Origin: Anas platyrhynchos
Lineage: Eukaryota > Chordata > Aves > Anseriformes > Anatidae
NCBI RefSeq assembly: GCF_047663525.1
Contig: NC_092606.1
Span: 5,206,501 to 5,270,500, forward strand
DNA length: 64,000 nucleotides
Direction of reading: 5' to 3'
The notes beneath the pieces were generated by a model that had not been told where the DNA came from, ran no database searches, and saw only the letters and a program-made list of their open reading frames with translations. Position numbers and translations under genes: made by a program. Below, in pieces: positions 24,954 to 35,970 of this stretch (positions are counted from its first letter, which is position 1; each line of letters begins with the position of its first letter).

Positions 24954-27567
24954 ATGAGGCTGCTGCTGCCTGTCCTGGCGCTGGCCCTGCTCGCCCCAGC
25001 CCGTGCTGCTGAAGGTGAGCCCCTTCAAGGGGGCGTGGGGACGGGGTGACGGTGGGGGTGTCCTGGGTGAATCCCCCCCAGCGTGGTCCTGCACGAAGCG
25101 GGCACCGTGGCTGCGTGGGGGGGAGTGGGGAGCAGCACCCCCGTAGCCCCCAGGGGTGGGTGCCCGTGTTGGGTGCCCTCAATCTGGATGTGGCCACGGC
25201 TGCCTTCACCCCGCGGTGCTCCTTCTGTGCCCGGTGTCCCCTGCAGAGTCCTGCGAGGGTCGCTGTGATGAGGGCTTCAACTCGCTGCAGAAGTGCCAGT
25301 GTGACACCCTCTGCGTGTACTACCAGAGCTGCTGCAGCGACTACTCCACCGTCTGCAAAACCAAAGGTACCGGCCCCGCCGTCCCCCACTGCTCCTGCCA
25401 CTGGCCTCGGGGACCTCAGGGTTCCCAACAGCGTCCCAGGCCACCAGCACCGGCTCCTCTCTGCACACCCCCGTGTCCGCAGGGGGATGGCAGGGCTGGG
25501 ATTTGGCACTGGGGTGCTGCCGTGCCAGGGTTTTTCGGCACCCAGCTTGGTGCCACGGGGCTGGGAGCACCCAAACCCGGTGTGGGGACACTTGGGGCTC
25601 CCTGGGACTGACCCGTCCCCTCCCGCAGTGACCCGGGGAGATGTCTTCGCCTTGCCAGAGGACGACTACCTGGACTACGACCTCCCCATCGACACCGGCA
25701 CGGAGCCACCCACCAGGCCGGCAGCGCCCACAGGAGCTCCCACGGAGCCCCCCACGCCCCTGCCCACGGTGCCGGAGGACGAGTGGGGCACCGAGGAGCC
25801 GCTGCTGGAGACGGAGAGGCCCGTGCTGGAGCTGCCCACCACCTCCGACGGGGTCACGGATGAGGATGAAACCGAGGAGCTGTGCAGCAGGAAACCTTTC
25901 AACGCCTTCACCGACCTGAAGAACGGATCCCTTTACGCCTTCCGAGGTACCCCGGGGGCCCTTTTCCCGACACGTCCTGCCAAGCTGGCATCCCACCTCT
26001 CACCTCCCTCCTCCCCTCTCTCTGCAGGGAAGTATTTCTACGAGCTGGACAAGAGCAGCGTGCGCCCCGGCTACCCCAAACTCATCAGCGATGTTTGGGG
26101 CATCGAGGGCCCCATCGACGCAGCCTTCACGCGCATCAACTGCCAGGGCAAGACCTACCTCTTCAAGGTGGGTCCCCAAATCGCCGTGGCTGTCCCCAGA
26201 GCACCCGTGCCCGGGGACTCCACACCGCTTTGCTCACCCCCCCGATCCCATCACGCCCCCAGGGCAACCAGTACTGGCGCTTTGACGATGGGGTCCTGGA
26301 TCCCGGGTACCCGCGCAACATCTCGGATGGCTTCGAAGGAATCCCCAACAACATCGACGCCGCCTTCGCCCTCCCGGCACACAGCTTCCATGGCAATGAG
26401 CGGGTCTATTTCTTCAAGGGTAAGGCACAAAACCCCCTCCCTGCTGCCCGTGGGGGCCGTGAGTGCCCCAGCAGGGCGCTGATGTCCCCGTGCCCTACCC
26501 ACAGGCAGGTACTACTGGTCCTATGACTTCGCCCACCAGCCCACGCAGGCCGAGTGCGAGAAATCCTCGCCCTCCACCGTGTTCAACCACTACGCCTTCA
26601 TGAACCGCGACAGCTGGGAGGACATCTTCCATGTCCTCTTCGGCAGCAGGATGAGTACGTGCAGGGCCGGGACGCGCCGCGGTGCCAGGCTGTGCGTGGG
26701 ACCCCGCCTTCTGCTCCGACCCCCTGTGCTCAGCCCGCATCCCACCCCTGCTGAGCCCCTCACCAGTCACTCACACCACAGCGTCACTGTTGGGGCTGTT
26801 TATTCCCACTGGGGCTCAGGATGCTGTAGGAAACCCCAACCCCAGGCAGGAGAAATGAGAGAAGGGGAAGAGGAGAGGGCGCTCAGCACCAGCGGGGCTG
26901 TTCCCAGCCTTGGGGTCCCTTTGGACCCCCTTTATGCCACGGGACAGGCGCTGGGGGCTGTCTGTGGGGCTGATGTTGGCTCCTGCATGTCTCTGCCCCC
27001 CTCCTAACTCACCCTCTGCCTCCCTGCCAGTCGGGGCGAGCGGCCCGCGGTACATCAGCAGAGACTGGCGGGGGGTCCCCGGGCAGCTGGACGCTGCCAT
27101 GGCCGGCAGGATCTACGTGGCGTCGCAGCAGCCCCGCCGGAGGAAGTCCCGCCGCCAGCGCAAGAGGTACAAGAGCCACCGCTCGCTGCATTTGGGGATC
27201 TGGAGCTGGCTGCATAACGACTCCGACTCCATGGACGCTGAGAGCGACTGGCTGTCGGGATCCAAGTGCGAGACCCTGCAGAGCGTCTACTTCTTCGTCG
27301 GGGGTGAGGCTGGGGAGCTGCAGGGACCCCCGTGGGGCTGGGGGGGGGCTCCTCTGGCTCTGCGCCATCCCCGATGCTGTGGGGCTGGTGGCGAGGGCTG
27401 GTAGTGCCCCCAAAGCCGTGCTGACAGCCCCCTTTTCCCCCCTCCCAGACAACTACTACCGCGTCAACCTGCGCACCAAGCGCGTGGACCTGGTGCAGCC
27501 CCGCTACCCGCGCTCCATCGCCCAGTACTGGCTGGACTGCCCGCAGCCCGGGGAGGAGAGCACCTGA
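24954..27567 (+). CDS. VTN: VTN, vitronectin
   Basis: Eight exons: 24954-25014, 25247-25366, 25629-25946, 26028-26167, 26263-26419, 26505-26654, 27031-27303, 27449-27567; 445 residues (human 478). It is a secreted plasma and matrix glycoprotein that binds integrins, PAI-1, heparin and the terminal complement complex. Residues 1-19 are a signal peptide. Exon 2 encodes the somatomedin B domain with all eight cysteines. The integrin motif RGD is at residues 63-65 (bases 25634-25642), at the start of exon 3, followed by an acidic, tyrosine-containing stretch (EDDYLDYD) and a Thr/Pro-rich linker. Hemopexin-like repeats follow (KYFYELDKSSVRPGYPK; QYWRFDDGVLDPGYPR; YYWSYDF). A basic cluster at residues 351-363 (RRRKSRRQRKRYK) is the heparin-binding site. 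The start is fixed by the signal peptide and an ACCATGA context. Confidence 0.96.
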
Positions 27568-27602
27568 AGAGGGCCCAGCACCACGGCCCGGAGCTAGACA
27601 GC

Positions 27603-27608
27603 AATAAA
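27603..27608 (+). terminator. Poly(A) signal of VTN
   Basis: AATAAA 36 bases after the VTN stop codon, giving a very short 3' UTR. The convergent kinesin stop codon is at 27815, so the two genes meet within about 250 bases. Confidence 0.75.
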
Positions 27609-27814
27609 CCACGAGCGCCGTGCAGGCTGGAGGGTCGGTCTGGCTGTCTGGCTGTCTGTCGGGGTGAGATGGGCCACCCGTGGGCCGTGCGGTCCTTGTG
27701 GTCTGTTGTGCCCCGGGGGGCTGTGGTTGTGCTCCTGGTTGCAACCATGCTGGGGCTGGTTGCAGGGTGCGGGGTCCCCTCTGCTGGTCCCGGCTCCGGT
27801 GAGGCTGTGGCTGC

Positions 27815-30800
27815 TCAGATCTGCTCCGCCAGCCACCCCAGGGCCTCTTCCCACTGTGGCAGAGGGACGGCTCCGGCGGCTGGCAGCCGGGAGCCACCAG
27901 GGTCAGGTCTCCAGCCCCCCAGGATCAGGTCCGCAGCCCTATAGGGCAGGTGCCAGACCCTGAGGCTCTGCCTGTCCCACCCCGCTCACCTCCGGGCTCC
28001 AGCAGACCTGGCCCTGGCCACGGCGGGGCCGAAGGCTCGACCCTTCTCTCGGGGCTGGGCTCCCGGCTGTCCCGTGGCACCGTGTGCCGCCGAGACAAGC
28101 TCCTGCTCCTTCCCCAGCTCCTGCCGTGAGCAAAACCCCAATTTACTGCCTCCCCATGTCCCTGGAAGCTTTCCTGATGCCCCAGGGATGGCCCCATCCC
28201 CATCTCTCACCGCTTTCCCTGGTGTGGCCGGGAGCTGGGCAGAGCCACGTCCTCCTGGCCGGGCAGTGGGATGCCAACGGGGACCGGCTGTGGCACGGGG
28301 AGCCCCGGCAGCACCTGGGGGCCGAGCGGAGCTGTGAGGGTGCTGCTGTGCCCTGCCTGCCCCATCCAAAGGGACACAAAACATACCTGGGGCACGAGGG
28401 CATCGGGCAGACCGGGGCAGCACTGGGGGCAACCAGAGGCTGGAGGCAGTTTCTGCAGGAGGGAGAGGGCAGCGGGTGTTGGTGCAGGCTCCCTGCAGCC
28501 CCCACGGGGTGCCCGGGGTCCCCGCGCTCACCGGCAGCTGGTGCCCAGAGGTGGGCATCGCGTGGGGCTGCTGGAGCTGTGTGGGGTGGCCGAGTGGGAC
28601 GTGGGTGCTCCGGAGAGGGACCCGGCTGCCGCAGGAGCTGCGGGGGGCTCTGCAGGATGGGATGTCACCACCAGGGTCTGGGGACTTGTGGGGCTGCCTG
28701 GGGAGCAGGGAGGGAGCAGGGCAGGGCACGGGCAGCCTGCAGAGAGCCTCCCAGCCCTGCCTCCAGAGCCTCCCTGGGGCAAACATCCACATCCCTCAGA
28801 GGCAGGCACCAAGTGCTGCACAACCGGGGGGCTCTCCGGCTCCTGGAGCCCCTTTTTGTGGGTCCTGCACGTTCCAGCAGGACCCCCCCCGTACCTGAGC
28901 TGCTCATTCTCCACCACAAAGTCCCTCAGGAGGCCGTAGAGGCTGGGCCAGGCTGGGGCTCCCTCCGCCAGGAGCTGCCCTTCGGGTGGGGAGCAGCGTG
29001 GCCCCCCGGGGCCGGACCTGCCCGCCCATCCCGGCTGTGCCCCCAGCCTCGGGGGCGTCCCTAGCACCTCCCCGCTCCTCGTGGGCACCGTGGGCAGGCA
29101 GAGCTGCTGGCGCAGGGAGAGGTTCTCCAGCTGCAGGGCCCGGATTTCTTCCTCCAAGCTTTGCAGCAGCTTCTCCCGGGGGACCTGGGAGCACCAAGGG
29201 GTGGCTCGGGGAGGGTCCCGGCAGCGGGGCTGAGCATCCTGCCCCTGCCCGCAGCCCTACCCTGTTGGCCACGGGTCTGGTGGTGACCCTGCGGGCCCGG
29301 CTGGCGTAGTGCAGGGTGCTCAGCGTCTCCGAGAGGCAGCGCGAGGACGGGGAGATGCAGGCGACCTGCCGACGAGGAGGAGCAGCAGGTGAGCCTTCCC
29401 CTCCGTGGGGCAAAGACCCCGCGACTCCGTGCACCCCAAAACCCCCCTGCCCAGCCTCTTCCACGCACGTACCATCAGCGTGACGCCCCAGCCGCCCAGC
29501 GAGCGGGCCAGCAGCCGGGTGAGCTTGCTGTCCCTGTAGGGGATGTGCGTCCGCTTCCCCTGGGGCTTGGCCAGCAGGGAGATGCAGTGTCCTGCGGGAG
29601 GGCGAGCCACAAAATAAAACATTGGGGCTGTAACGGGGTCTGGCAGCTGCTCCAGGGGGTCCCCAGCTCTTACCCAGCGCCAGCAGGCTGCGGTTGATGT
29701 TGTTGGCCTCCACGCACAGCTCCCCGGTGGAGCCGGTGTCCTTCACCCGCTCGCTGCCGGCCAGATCCACGAAGCACAGCGTGCCCTGCTTGCTGGGGCT
29801 GCTGCTGGGCTGGAGGGGGGAAAACACACACTGTGGGGTCACACCCTGCTCCTACATCCCTCCTGCCCCTTCCCTGTTACCCACTGTGGTTCTCAGCCCC
29901 ACCAAAATGTCCTCGGGGAGAGGAGGACGCAGCCGGAGAGCCAAATCCAACCCCCCCAGCCCTCCCCTTTGTGCCCGGAGCAGGATTTGTGCTCACGGCT
30001 CGGCTGCGGATGCGGATGGTCAGGAGAGCGTGGCTGCGGCTCGAGTGCTTGTTGAGGGCGTGCGCAGAGGTCCGGCGCCTCCGGGAACCTGCCGGGATGG
30101 AGAGCTGCAGGGGGGACACACCACCCCGTGCCTGGCACCACCACCACCAGGTCCAGCACCTCCCAAACGTGCCCCCCCGGCATGGTCCCAGCCCCGGCAC
30201 CTTGCAGGAGGAGGTCGACGATGGTCTCCAGGCTCTCAAAATCCACGCTCAGCTGGTTCTCGGCGTAGAAGCCGCGGGTTTTGCTCCAGCGCAGGGGCAG
30301 GGCGCACGGCGGCCCCGGGCTCAGCAGGTCCCTGACCTGGGGAGGGGACAGACGGACGGATGGCAGTGGGGATGGTGCAAGGGGGTGGGGGGGGGGCAGG
30401 TGAGCGCTTACCTGCTCGTTGTAGATCTCCAGGTAGGAGGCACTGAGCGCCAGGCCGGGGCCGTGGCTGCGGCTGTGCTCCAGGAGGCAGGCGAAGGATC
30501 TCTGCATCAGCCCCAGCACCGCCGGGGCCTCGCTCTGCGGAGACCGAGGGGGTCACGGCGCATCCTCACCCCCCACCCCAGGCCGTGAGGAGCCCGTCCT
30601 GCTCTCGAGGCCGCTGCTGTACCTGCCCCAGAGGCCCCATCAGGGTGTAGGTCTTCCCCGAGCCCGTCTGTCCGAAGGCGAAGACGGTGCAGGAGAAGCT
30701 GGAGAAGGAGGGCGAGCCTCAGGCATAGCCCCAAGGCTGCGGTGTGGAGATGCCACCTCCCGGCCCCAGCCCGGCAATGCAAACCTCCCGCTGAGGCCTG

Positions 30801-31679
30801 CACGGCTCCTGGGTGGTGGGGATATGGGGCTGGGGGGCTCCGGGGGGGGCTCACCCATCGATCGCCAGCTCCACCAGCTGCCTCATGCCGCTGCCCTCGA
30901 ACACGGCCTCCTGCGAGGCGCCCGCGTCGAAGACGGCGCTGAACCCGAAGGTGGCGTCGTGCCTGGCTGCGCTCAACTGGGGACGGTGGCGGTGGGTGTT
31001 TTTTTTTTTTTGGGGGGGGTCCACGGCTCCTTGACCCCGTGGGGAGGTGGCACTTACGTGGACGGTGCCGTCGCCCAGGCTGTGCACCACCTGCCGGTCC
31101 CCTCGGCGCGTCTCCGTGCAGGTCAGCGGCCGGACCCTAAGGTGGGGGGACACAGAGGTGGCACCGTGTGGGGACCCCCCCTGCGCCCCTGGACCAGCTG
31201 AGGCTGATGTTTTGTCTGGTCCCTGCTGTGTCCCCAAACCTGCCACGTCCCCCTTACCTCAGCACCACCCTCAGGCGCGTTTCTCTGCCCTCCATGGGTC
31301 CCTCCTGCTCCACTCCGGGGCTCCTTGGGGGAAAAAAAGAGGGTGCGGGGTGGTGGGTGACCCCACAGCGGGGCACCCCAAGGAGAGGGACCCCCAGCCA
31401 TGCTCCTGCTTTCCTCCTTTTTCCCCCTGCACCCCAGCACCTGGCAGAGGACAGCGTGCAGCTTCCCCCACACCCCCACACGGGGCCACCCCAGTCCCCC
31501 CACCCCAGCATTTTTAGGGTCCCAGCTCCCCTCCCAGCCACCCAGGCGGCCACGTTGGCTGCTCAGGCCCCGGTCGCTGTGGCACGGGGTGGCCTCGGTC
31601 CCCTCCGTCCCCCGTGGACTTACGCTCGCTGCTGGCCCCGTGGCAGCGTTCTGGGCCGTGCGCCCCGTCGGGTCTCCAT
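27815..31679 (-). CDS. KIF12-family kinesin motor protein
   Basis: Seventeen coding exons in transcript order: 31624-31679, 31258-31323, 31058-31136, 30855-30976, 30623-30698, 30412-30534, 30201-30336, 29997-30088, 29674-29809, 29473-29591, 29261-29365, 28895-29184, 28532-28697, 28387-28452, 28211-28314, 27990-28120, 27815-27879; 643 residues, close to human KIF12. The motor domain is whole: LRVVLRVRPL near the N-terminus, P-loop GQTGSGKT at 117-124, switch I SSRSH at 235-239, switch II DLAGSE at 265-270, neck [16 protein letters not shown]12-specific strings include [32 protein letters not shown] and a C-terminal [10 protein letters not shown] short coiled coil ([18 protein letters not shown]) follows the motor. 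First and last three exons are less certain than the motor exons. It could be KIF12 itself or a separate paralogue. A minus-strand AATAAA at 26799-26804, inside a VTN intron, is one possible 3' end. Confidence 0.85.
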
Positions 31680-32256
31680 TCGCCCCCCGCACCCCTCACT
31701 GGGGGCGGCGGCGGCACCCGCTTGGCCCCACTGGGAGGCACCGCGCAAACTGGTACCACGGCTCGGTTAAACATTCACCCGTGCCAGCCCCGCAGGAGAG
31801 CTGTGGTGACACGGGGGGGGGTTGGAATGAGGCTGGGGGCAGGCGGCGGGTGCTGCACGGGGTCGTTTTATCCCGGGGAGGGGACTCGGGGGGGCTGCGG
31901 TGTCAGCTGGGCTCCCCAGCGGGCTGGTGCTGGATCCCCCGAGCCCCCTCCTTGGTTTGGGTTCCTCTGGGTGCCCCCTTTTTTTGGGGGGAGCCGTCGG
32001 GGGGGGGCAGTGCTGGGAGCTGGGGGGGTTCCTGGGGGCTGGAGGTGCTGGGGGCACCACCCCGAGGCCTGTAGGGTGCTGCCGTCGGGGGGCACCGAGC
32101 GGGGAAGCATCCCCGGGAGAGAACCGGGGAGGGGAGAGCTGGGGGGGGGCCCGGTGAGCACCGCCCGCTCGGGGCGGTCCCGGTCTCCCCCCCCGCTTCT
32201 CCCGGGAGGGGATAAAAAGCGGGGTTGGCGGTGGCGCTGGGGGGGAGCCGGGCAGG
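31680..32256. promoter_or_regulatory. Shared 5' region of KIF12-like kinesin and SEBOX
   Basis: 577 bases, very GC-rich and G-tract-rich, separate the start codons of the minus-strand kinesin and plus-strand SEBOX. The SEBOX side has a TATA-like element; the kinesin side has none that I see. A shared or overlapping promoter is an inference from the spacing. Confidence 0.45.
32211..32219 (+). promoter_or_regulatory. TATA-like element of SEBOX
   Basis: GATAAAAAG begins 46 bases before the SEBOX start codon, in otherwise G/C-rich sequence. Implies a 5' UTR of only about 15-20 bases if used. Confidence 0.5.
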
Positions 32257-32889
32257 ATGAGCGCGGCCCCGGGCACCTCCCGCGCCCCCCAGGCGCTGCT
32301 CCGCTTCCCCGACGGGGCGGGCGGACCGGGAGGGGGAAAAGCAGCGGCGGCGGCGGCGGCGGGGGGGGAAAACCGGTCCCCGGGACCCCCAGGGGGGCCA
32401 CGGAAGCGGCGGCGAACCACGTTCAGCCGGGGGCAGCTGTGGGAGCTGGAGCGAGCCTTCGCCGCCGTGCCCTACCCGGACATCGCCACCCGGGAGCGCC
32501 TGGCTGAGCTCACGCAGCTGCCCGAGGCCAAGATCCAGGTGAGCGGGGCCGGGATCCCCCCAGCCCCATCCCCGGGACCCCACTCCTCACCCTACAGGCC
32601 GTCCCCAAGCTCCCTCCGTCCCTCCCGGTGTCTCTTTACCTCCCCCCAGGTCTGGTTCCAGAACCGCCGTGCCCGCAGGATCCGCAGCGCCAAACCGGAG
32701 CCGCCACCGTCACCGCCCGGGGAGCGGGACCTGCCCGCGGTGCCCCCCGACGGCACCATCCCCGTCGTCCCCGTCCCTGTCCCTGCGTTGCCAGCACCCC
32801 ACAGCCCCGCTCGGGGCCTCCCCACCTCGCTGGGCTCCATCTCCGACCTCATCTACAGCGCGGCCATCACCAACCTGGGCGAGCCGTAG
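32257..32889 (+). CDS. SEBOX: SEBOX homeobox transcription factor
   Basis: Two exons, 32257-32538 and 32650-32889, joined phase 0; 173 residues (human about 190). The 111-base intron splits the homeodomain just before VWFQNRR, a placement common in paired-like homeobox genes. The homeodomain spans about residues 50-109 ([18 protein letters not shown] to [14 protein letters not shown]); position 50 is Gln. The C-terminus has [15 protein letters not shown], matching the conserved end of mammalian SEBOX, which together with the VTN neighbourhood identifies it. The family acts in oocyte maturation and early embryos in the mouse. The N-terminus contains an alanine tract coded by a GCG repeat. Because the intron is a multiple of three with no stop, an unspliced frame is also open, but the GT-AG sites are good. 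Confidence 0.9.
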   Translation: MSAAPGTSRAPQALLRFPDGAGGPGGGKAAAAAAAGGENRSPGPPGGPRKRRRTTFSRGQLWELERAFAAVPYPDIATRERLAELTQLPEAKIQVSGAGIPPAPSPGPHSSPYRPSPSSLRPSRCLFTSPQVWFQNRRARRIRSAKPEPPPSPPGERDLPAVPPDGTIPVVPVPVPALPAPHSPARGLPTSLGSISDLIYSAAITNLGEP

Positions 32890-33726
32890 CCACAGCGGGG
32901 TTTTCGGCCCCAATTTGATGAGGGTGCGGAATTACCGCCGGGCCCCGCGCTCCCTGCGGTGCCATCCAATACCCTAAATGCCAGGGAGGCCGTGGCGGGG
33001 CCGGCTCCCTTTAATCCCGCCTAATCTTTGGGAGAAATACCTTAATCTGAGGCAGGATCCGCGGATGATTGCGGCGTGGCCGCCCCTAATCCGCGGGCAC
33101 GCTCGCAGGTGCCGGTGGATTTCCCCGTATCGGATATTACAGCGTGCTGCCACAGGGGCTTAGCTGCCATCGAGCACTAATCGCCGTGTCCCACCCCGGC
33201 GTTCTGCCCGCCCGCCAGGTGTTTGCATCCCCCCGGGGTCCGGCTGTGCCCCCTCCTCGCCACGAGGACCTGGTGGGTTCCATGAGCAGGGTTTTTCGCC
33301 CTCAGAGGGGGATCTGGGCAATTTTTGGCACCCCCAGGTGCCGGAGAGGCGATGTGGCAGCCCCCAATGTGATTCTTTTCCCGTGTGAGGGCTCGGTACG
33401 AGCTCCACGGAGGGGCTGCCTGTTTGCTGAGTGTTTGGGGTCAAGGCCAAGCTGGGTGCTGACCCCACAGGACCCGATCTACGTGGAGGGGGAAAGTGCC
33501 CGTCACCAAATGTAGGCAGGGGCAGGTCAAAAGTGAGTAACGAGTGAGTAACGCACTCCTTAAAGTGTGTAGGGGACCAGGTGGGAGCAGGGAGGACAGG
33601 CAGAGCGAGGGTACCGCGTCCTGCAGGAGGGAGCATGATGTGGGGTGCAGAGGAAGAGGGGAGCTTCGTGGCAGCGCTGGCTCTGAGGTGCCGACTCAGC
33701 GCCGCACGGTCGCAAACACGAGGTTA
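32890..33726. other. Region downstream of SEBOX with a cluster of TAATC motifs
   Basis: Presumed SEBOX 3' UTR and spacer up to the TMEM199 3' end. Between 33012 and 33182 there are five TAATC motifs (starts 33012, 33022, 33043, 33087, 33178), two of them TAATCC. No exon or AATAAA is obvious on the plus strand here. Confidence 0.45.
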
Positions 33727-33732
33727 TTTATT
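33727..33732 (-). terminator. Candidate poly(A) signal of TMEM199
   Basis: AATAAA on the minus strand 263 bases after the TMEM199 stop codon; the first canonical signal downstream. Confidence 0.55.
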
Positions 33733-33994
33733 TCCAGAACGAAAGCACAGCAGCTTCACAGAGCTGGACCAGCACCAGCTCACGCTCCTCTCCGTGCTGG
33801 GGTGGTAAAAGTTCACAGCCGGTCCCTCTTCTGCTCTGCGGCTGTGGGATTTTTTAATCCCCCATTCATCTCAGGAACGGTCAGGTCCACCAGCTGCCAA
33901 CGCAGAGAGAATCCTGCCCCAAACCAACGCCTCCTGGGGCGGGCCAAAGCCTCCAGCACAGCGCGAGCACCGCAGCTCGGGGGGTTGCACGTGG

Positions 33995-35825
33995 TTACAG
34001 CTTCCCCAGGTCCCCTTCGAGGGTCCGCACCATGACGTAGAGCTCCGCCAGGCCGACCACCGAGGCCACAATTACCGCCGAGAGGACGCGCTGAGGACAC
34101 AAAACGAGAGCAGTGACCACGTGTGAGCACTGAAGCTGCTGCTGGGTGCTGGGGAGCACCTGCTGCTCCTGCCTGAGGGGCTCACTCACCGCCGCGGTCT
34201 CCGCGAAGACGTACTGGCTGCCCAGGTAGGTGCAGGCGAACGCGGCCACCACGGTGACGATGTAGTTGAAGACGGTGATGACCACGGCTTTTACGGAGCG
34301 AACTGGGGAGGAGGGAAAAGAGGATTGCTTTTAGGTAAGGCTGGGGGCACGCTGCAAAGCTGCTGAGTGAATCTGCCTGTGACGGCCTCCACTGGGCTGC
34401 AGGAAGGCTCGAGAACTCACCTTGCCTCCCAAAGTCAGCCAACGTCCCACCTCGGTTCATGTCCTAAAGGAAGGGATTAAAACAACTCGTGTTCTGTTGT
34501 GTTTTCATGTTAACTGCAGAATAAAAGCAATACCGATACCCTGTCCTGTCCCCAAAGCCCAACTGCAAGTTTGGGAAGCTCCCGTGGGGTCCTTCACAGA
34601 GATTTCTGGATTTATTGCTTCTGGTCTGATTCGGTGACAATAAGAAGGGGTAATTTTAACTCAAAGCATTTGTTGGAGTTTGTGTTCTCCTACATGGAGT
34701 CTGCGGGTTTGTCTGAGAGACCCTAGAGGGTCTCACCTTGTCATCCATGTTCAGTTTTTACTCGGGCACGAATGACCTCACTTTAAAACTCCAGTAAATA
34801 TAGAACAGTTGGGAGAATGGCAGCACAAATGCTCACAGTAAAAAATTGACCTAAGATGCTCGGTCTCTCACATCAAAACCTGACATCTTTCAGCACGGTG
34901 AGCTGCTCCAAGAAGTCAGCATCTTCTATTCCACTCTACCCATAACCCCGCCCTGCCTCTTTGGCCTCAGCACCACATCTAGTGTCCCCAAGTATTCACA
35001 GCACACGCTCCTCAGGTCCCTGCCCCCCTCCCCTCTGCACTGCATTCACTCTATAAAGAAAAATAATTTGGCTGTCAGATTGCTTTCAGCCATGATTTTG
35101 AGGATGAATCACAATGGGGCAGTCAGCAATGCACAGACACAGATGGCAGCATCACGGGCTTGGAAAGCTAAGCAACTTCTGTTCTCCACACCAGTACCAG
35201 CCTGAAGATGAAGGTGGCTAACGCTGCTGTGACAGGGCAGGGTGGTTTTTTGCCTTTAGGACATTTGGATTTCCTTTCTCCTGGCTGAACCGTCTGCGTG
35301 CAGGCCCCTCACCTGGCCGGTGACGTTGCGGGTCATCCGCCGGTACTCCTCGTTGGCCAGCTTGGCCTTGATCCTCTCCAGCCGCGCCACCAGCTCGGGG
35401 TTCTGGGGGCAGAGCACAGCTCCCGTCAGGGCTGTGGGGCCGGGGGGCTCCCGGCCTGACCCCGGCCCCGGCCCTCACCTACCCGCGGCTGCACCGGCAC
35501 CTCGGGCACGGCGATCTCGCTGCCTTCCAGGAGCTGGTAAAGAAACAGCGGCGAGTCTGCGAGGGGGGAAACATCGAGATTAACGGCTTTTAACGGCTTT
35601 TAACGGACACCAACGGCGGCGCGGCCCGGCCGAGCAGGCCCCACACAGCCCACCTGCCTCCCTTAGCCCGCTGTGCAGCCTCCTCAGCAAGCTGAACGGC
35701 ACCAGGCCACCCTCAGAGCCCACAGCGTCCCGCAGCTCCTCCCGCAGCTCGGCGGGGAGCCCGGCCAGCTCCTCTCCTTCCACCGCTCCCCTCAGGCGCG
35801 GCCCGGCCCTGACGGCGGCCGCCAT
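33995..35825 (-). CDS. TMEM199: TMEM199, V-ATPase assembly factor (Vma12 homologue)
   Basis: Six coding exons in transcript order: 35654-35825, 35483-35556, 35313-35402, 34421-34463, 34190-34302, 33995-34090; 195 residues (human 208). TMEM199 sits in ER to Golgi membranes with CCDC115 and helps assemble the proton pump V0 sector. The cytosolic N-terminal half has [10 protein letters not shown] and [20 protein letters not shown]; the C-terminal half has two membrane helices ([20 protein letters not shown] and [20 protein letters not shown]). I chose the ATG at 35825 (context CAAGATGG) over one eight codons upstream because it lines up with the family start. It shares a CpG-rich promoter with POLDIP2 and faces away from it. 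Confidence 0.95.
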
Positions 35826-35970
35826 CTTGCGGCGCCCTCCTCCCCTCACCTAGGCGACGAGGGGAAGGGCGGAACCATAGAGACGGGCGGGCTAGAGCGT
35901 CGCCTCGGCGGGCAGAGGAGGAACGGGAAGAGGGGAGGGGGCGCGCGGTGCATTGTGGGCCGGCGGCGGG
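35826..35970. promoter_or_regulatory. Bidirectional CpG promoter of TMEM199 and POLDIP2
   Basis: Only 145 bases separate the two start codons, on opposite strands, within a CpG-rich, TATA-less stretch. The same head-to-head arrangement exists in mammals. Confidence 0.75.

Noticed and set aside
25046-26482. 478-codon open frame on the plus strand
   Set aside because: It contains true VTN exon 3 and 4 sequence but reads through introns 1-4; VTN splice sites and phases explain the locus.
28207-28209. TGA as the kinesin stop codon after HQGKR
   Set aside because: The same bases form a GTGAGA donor; splicing there leads in phase to an exon with a KIF12-like VEPSAPPWP segment and a later stop at 27815.
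27986-28792. Long minus-strand frame as a continuous kinesin C-terminus
   Set aside because: It runs through probable introns; separate exons with good GT-AG sites match the KIF12 tail better.
32539-32649. SEBOX as a single-exon gene reading through the intron
   Set aside because: The 111 bases have GT-AG ends and would insert 37 residues into the homeodomain just before VWFQNRR.
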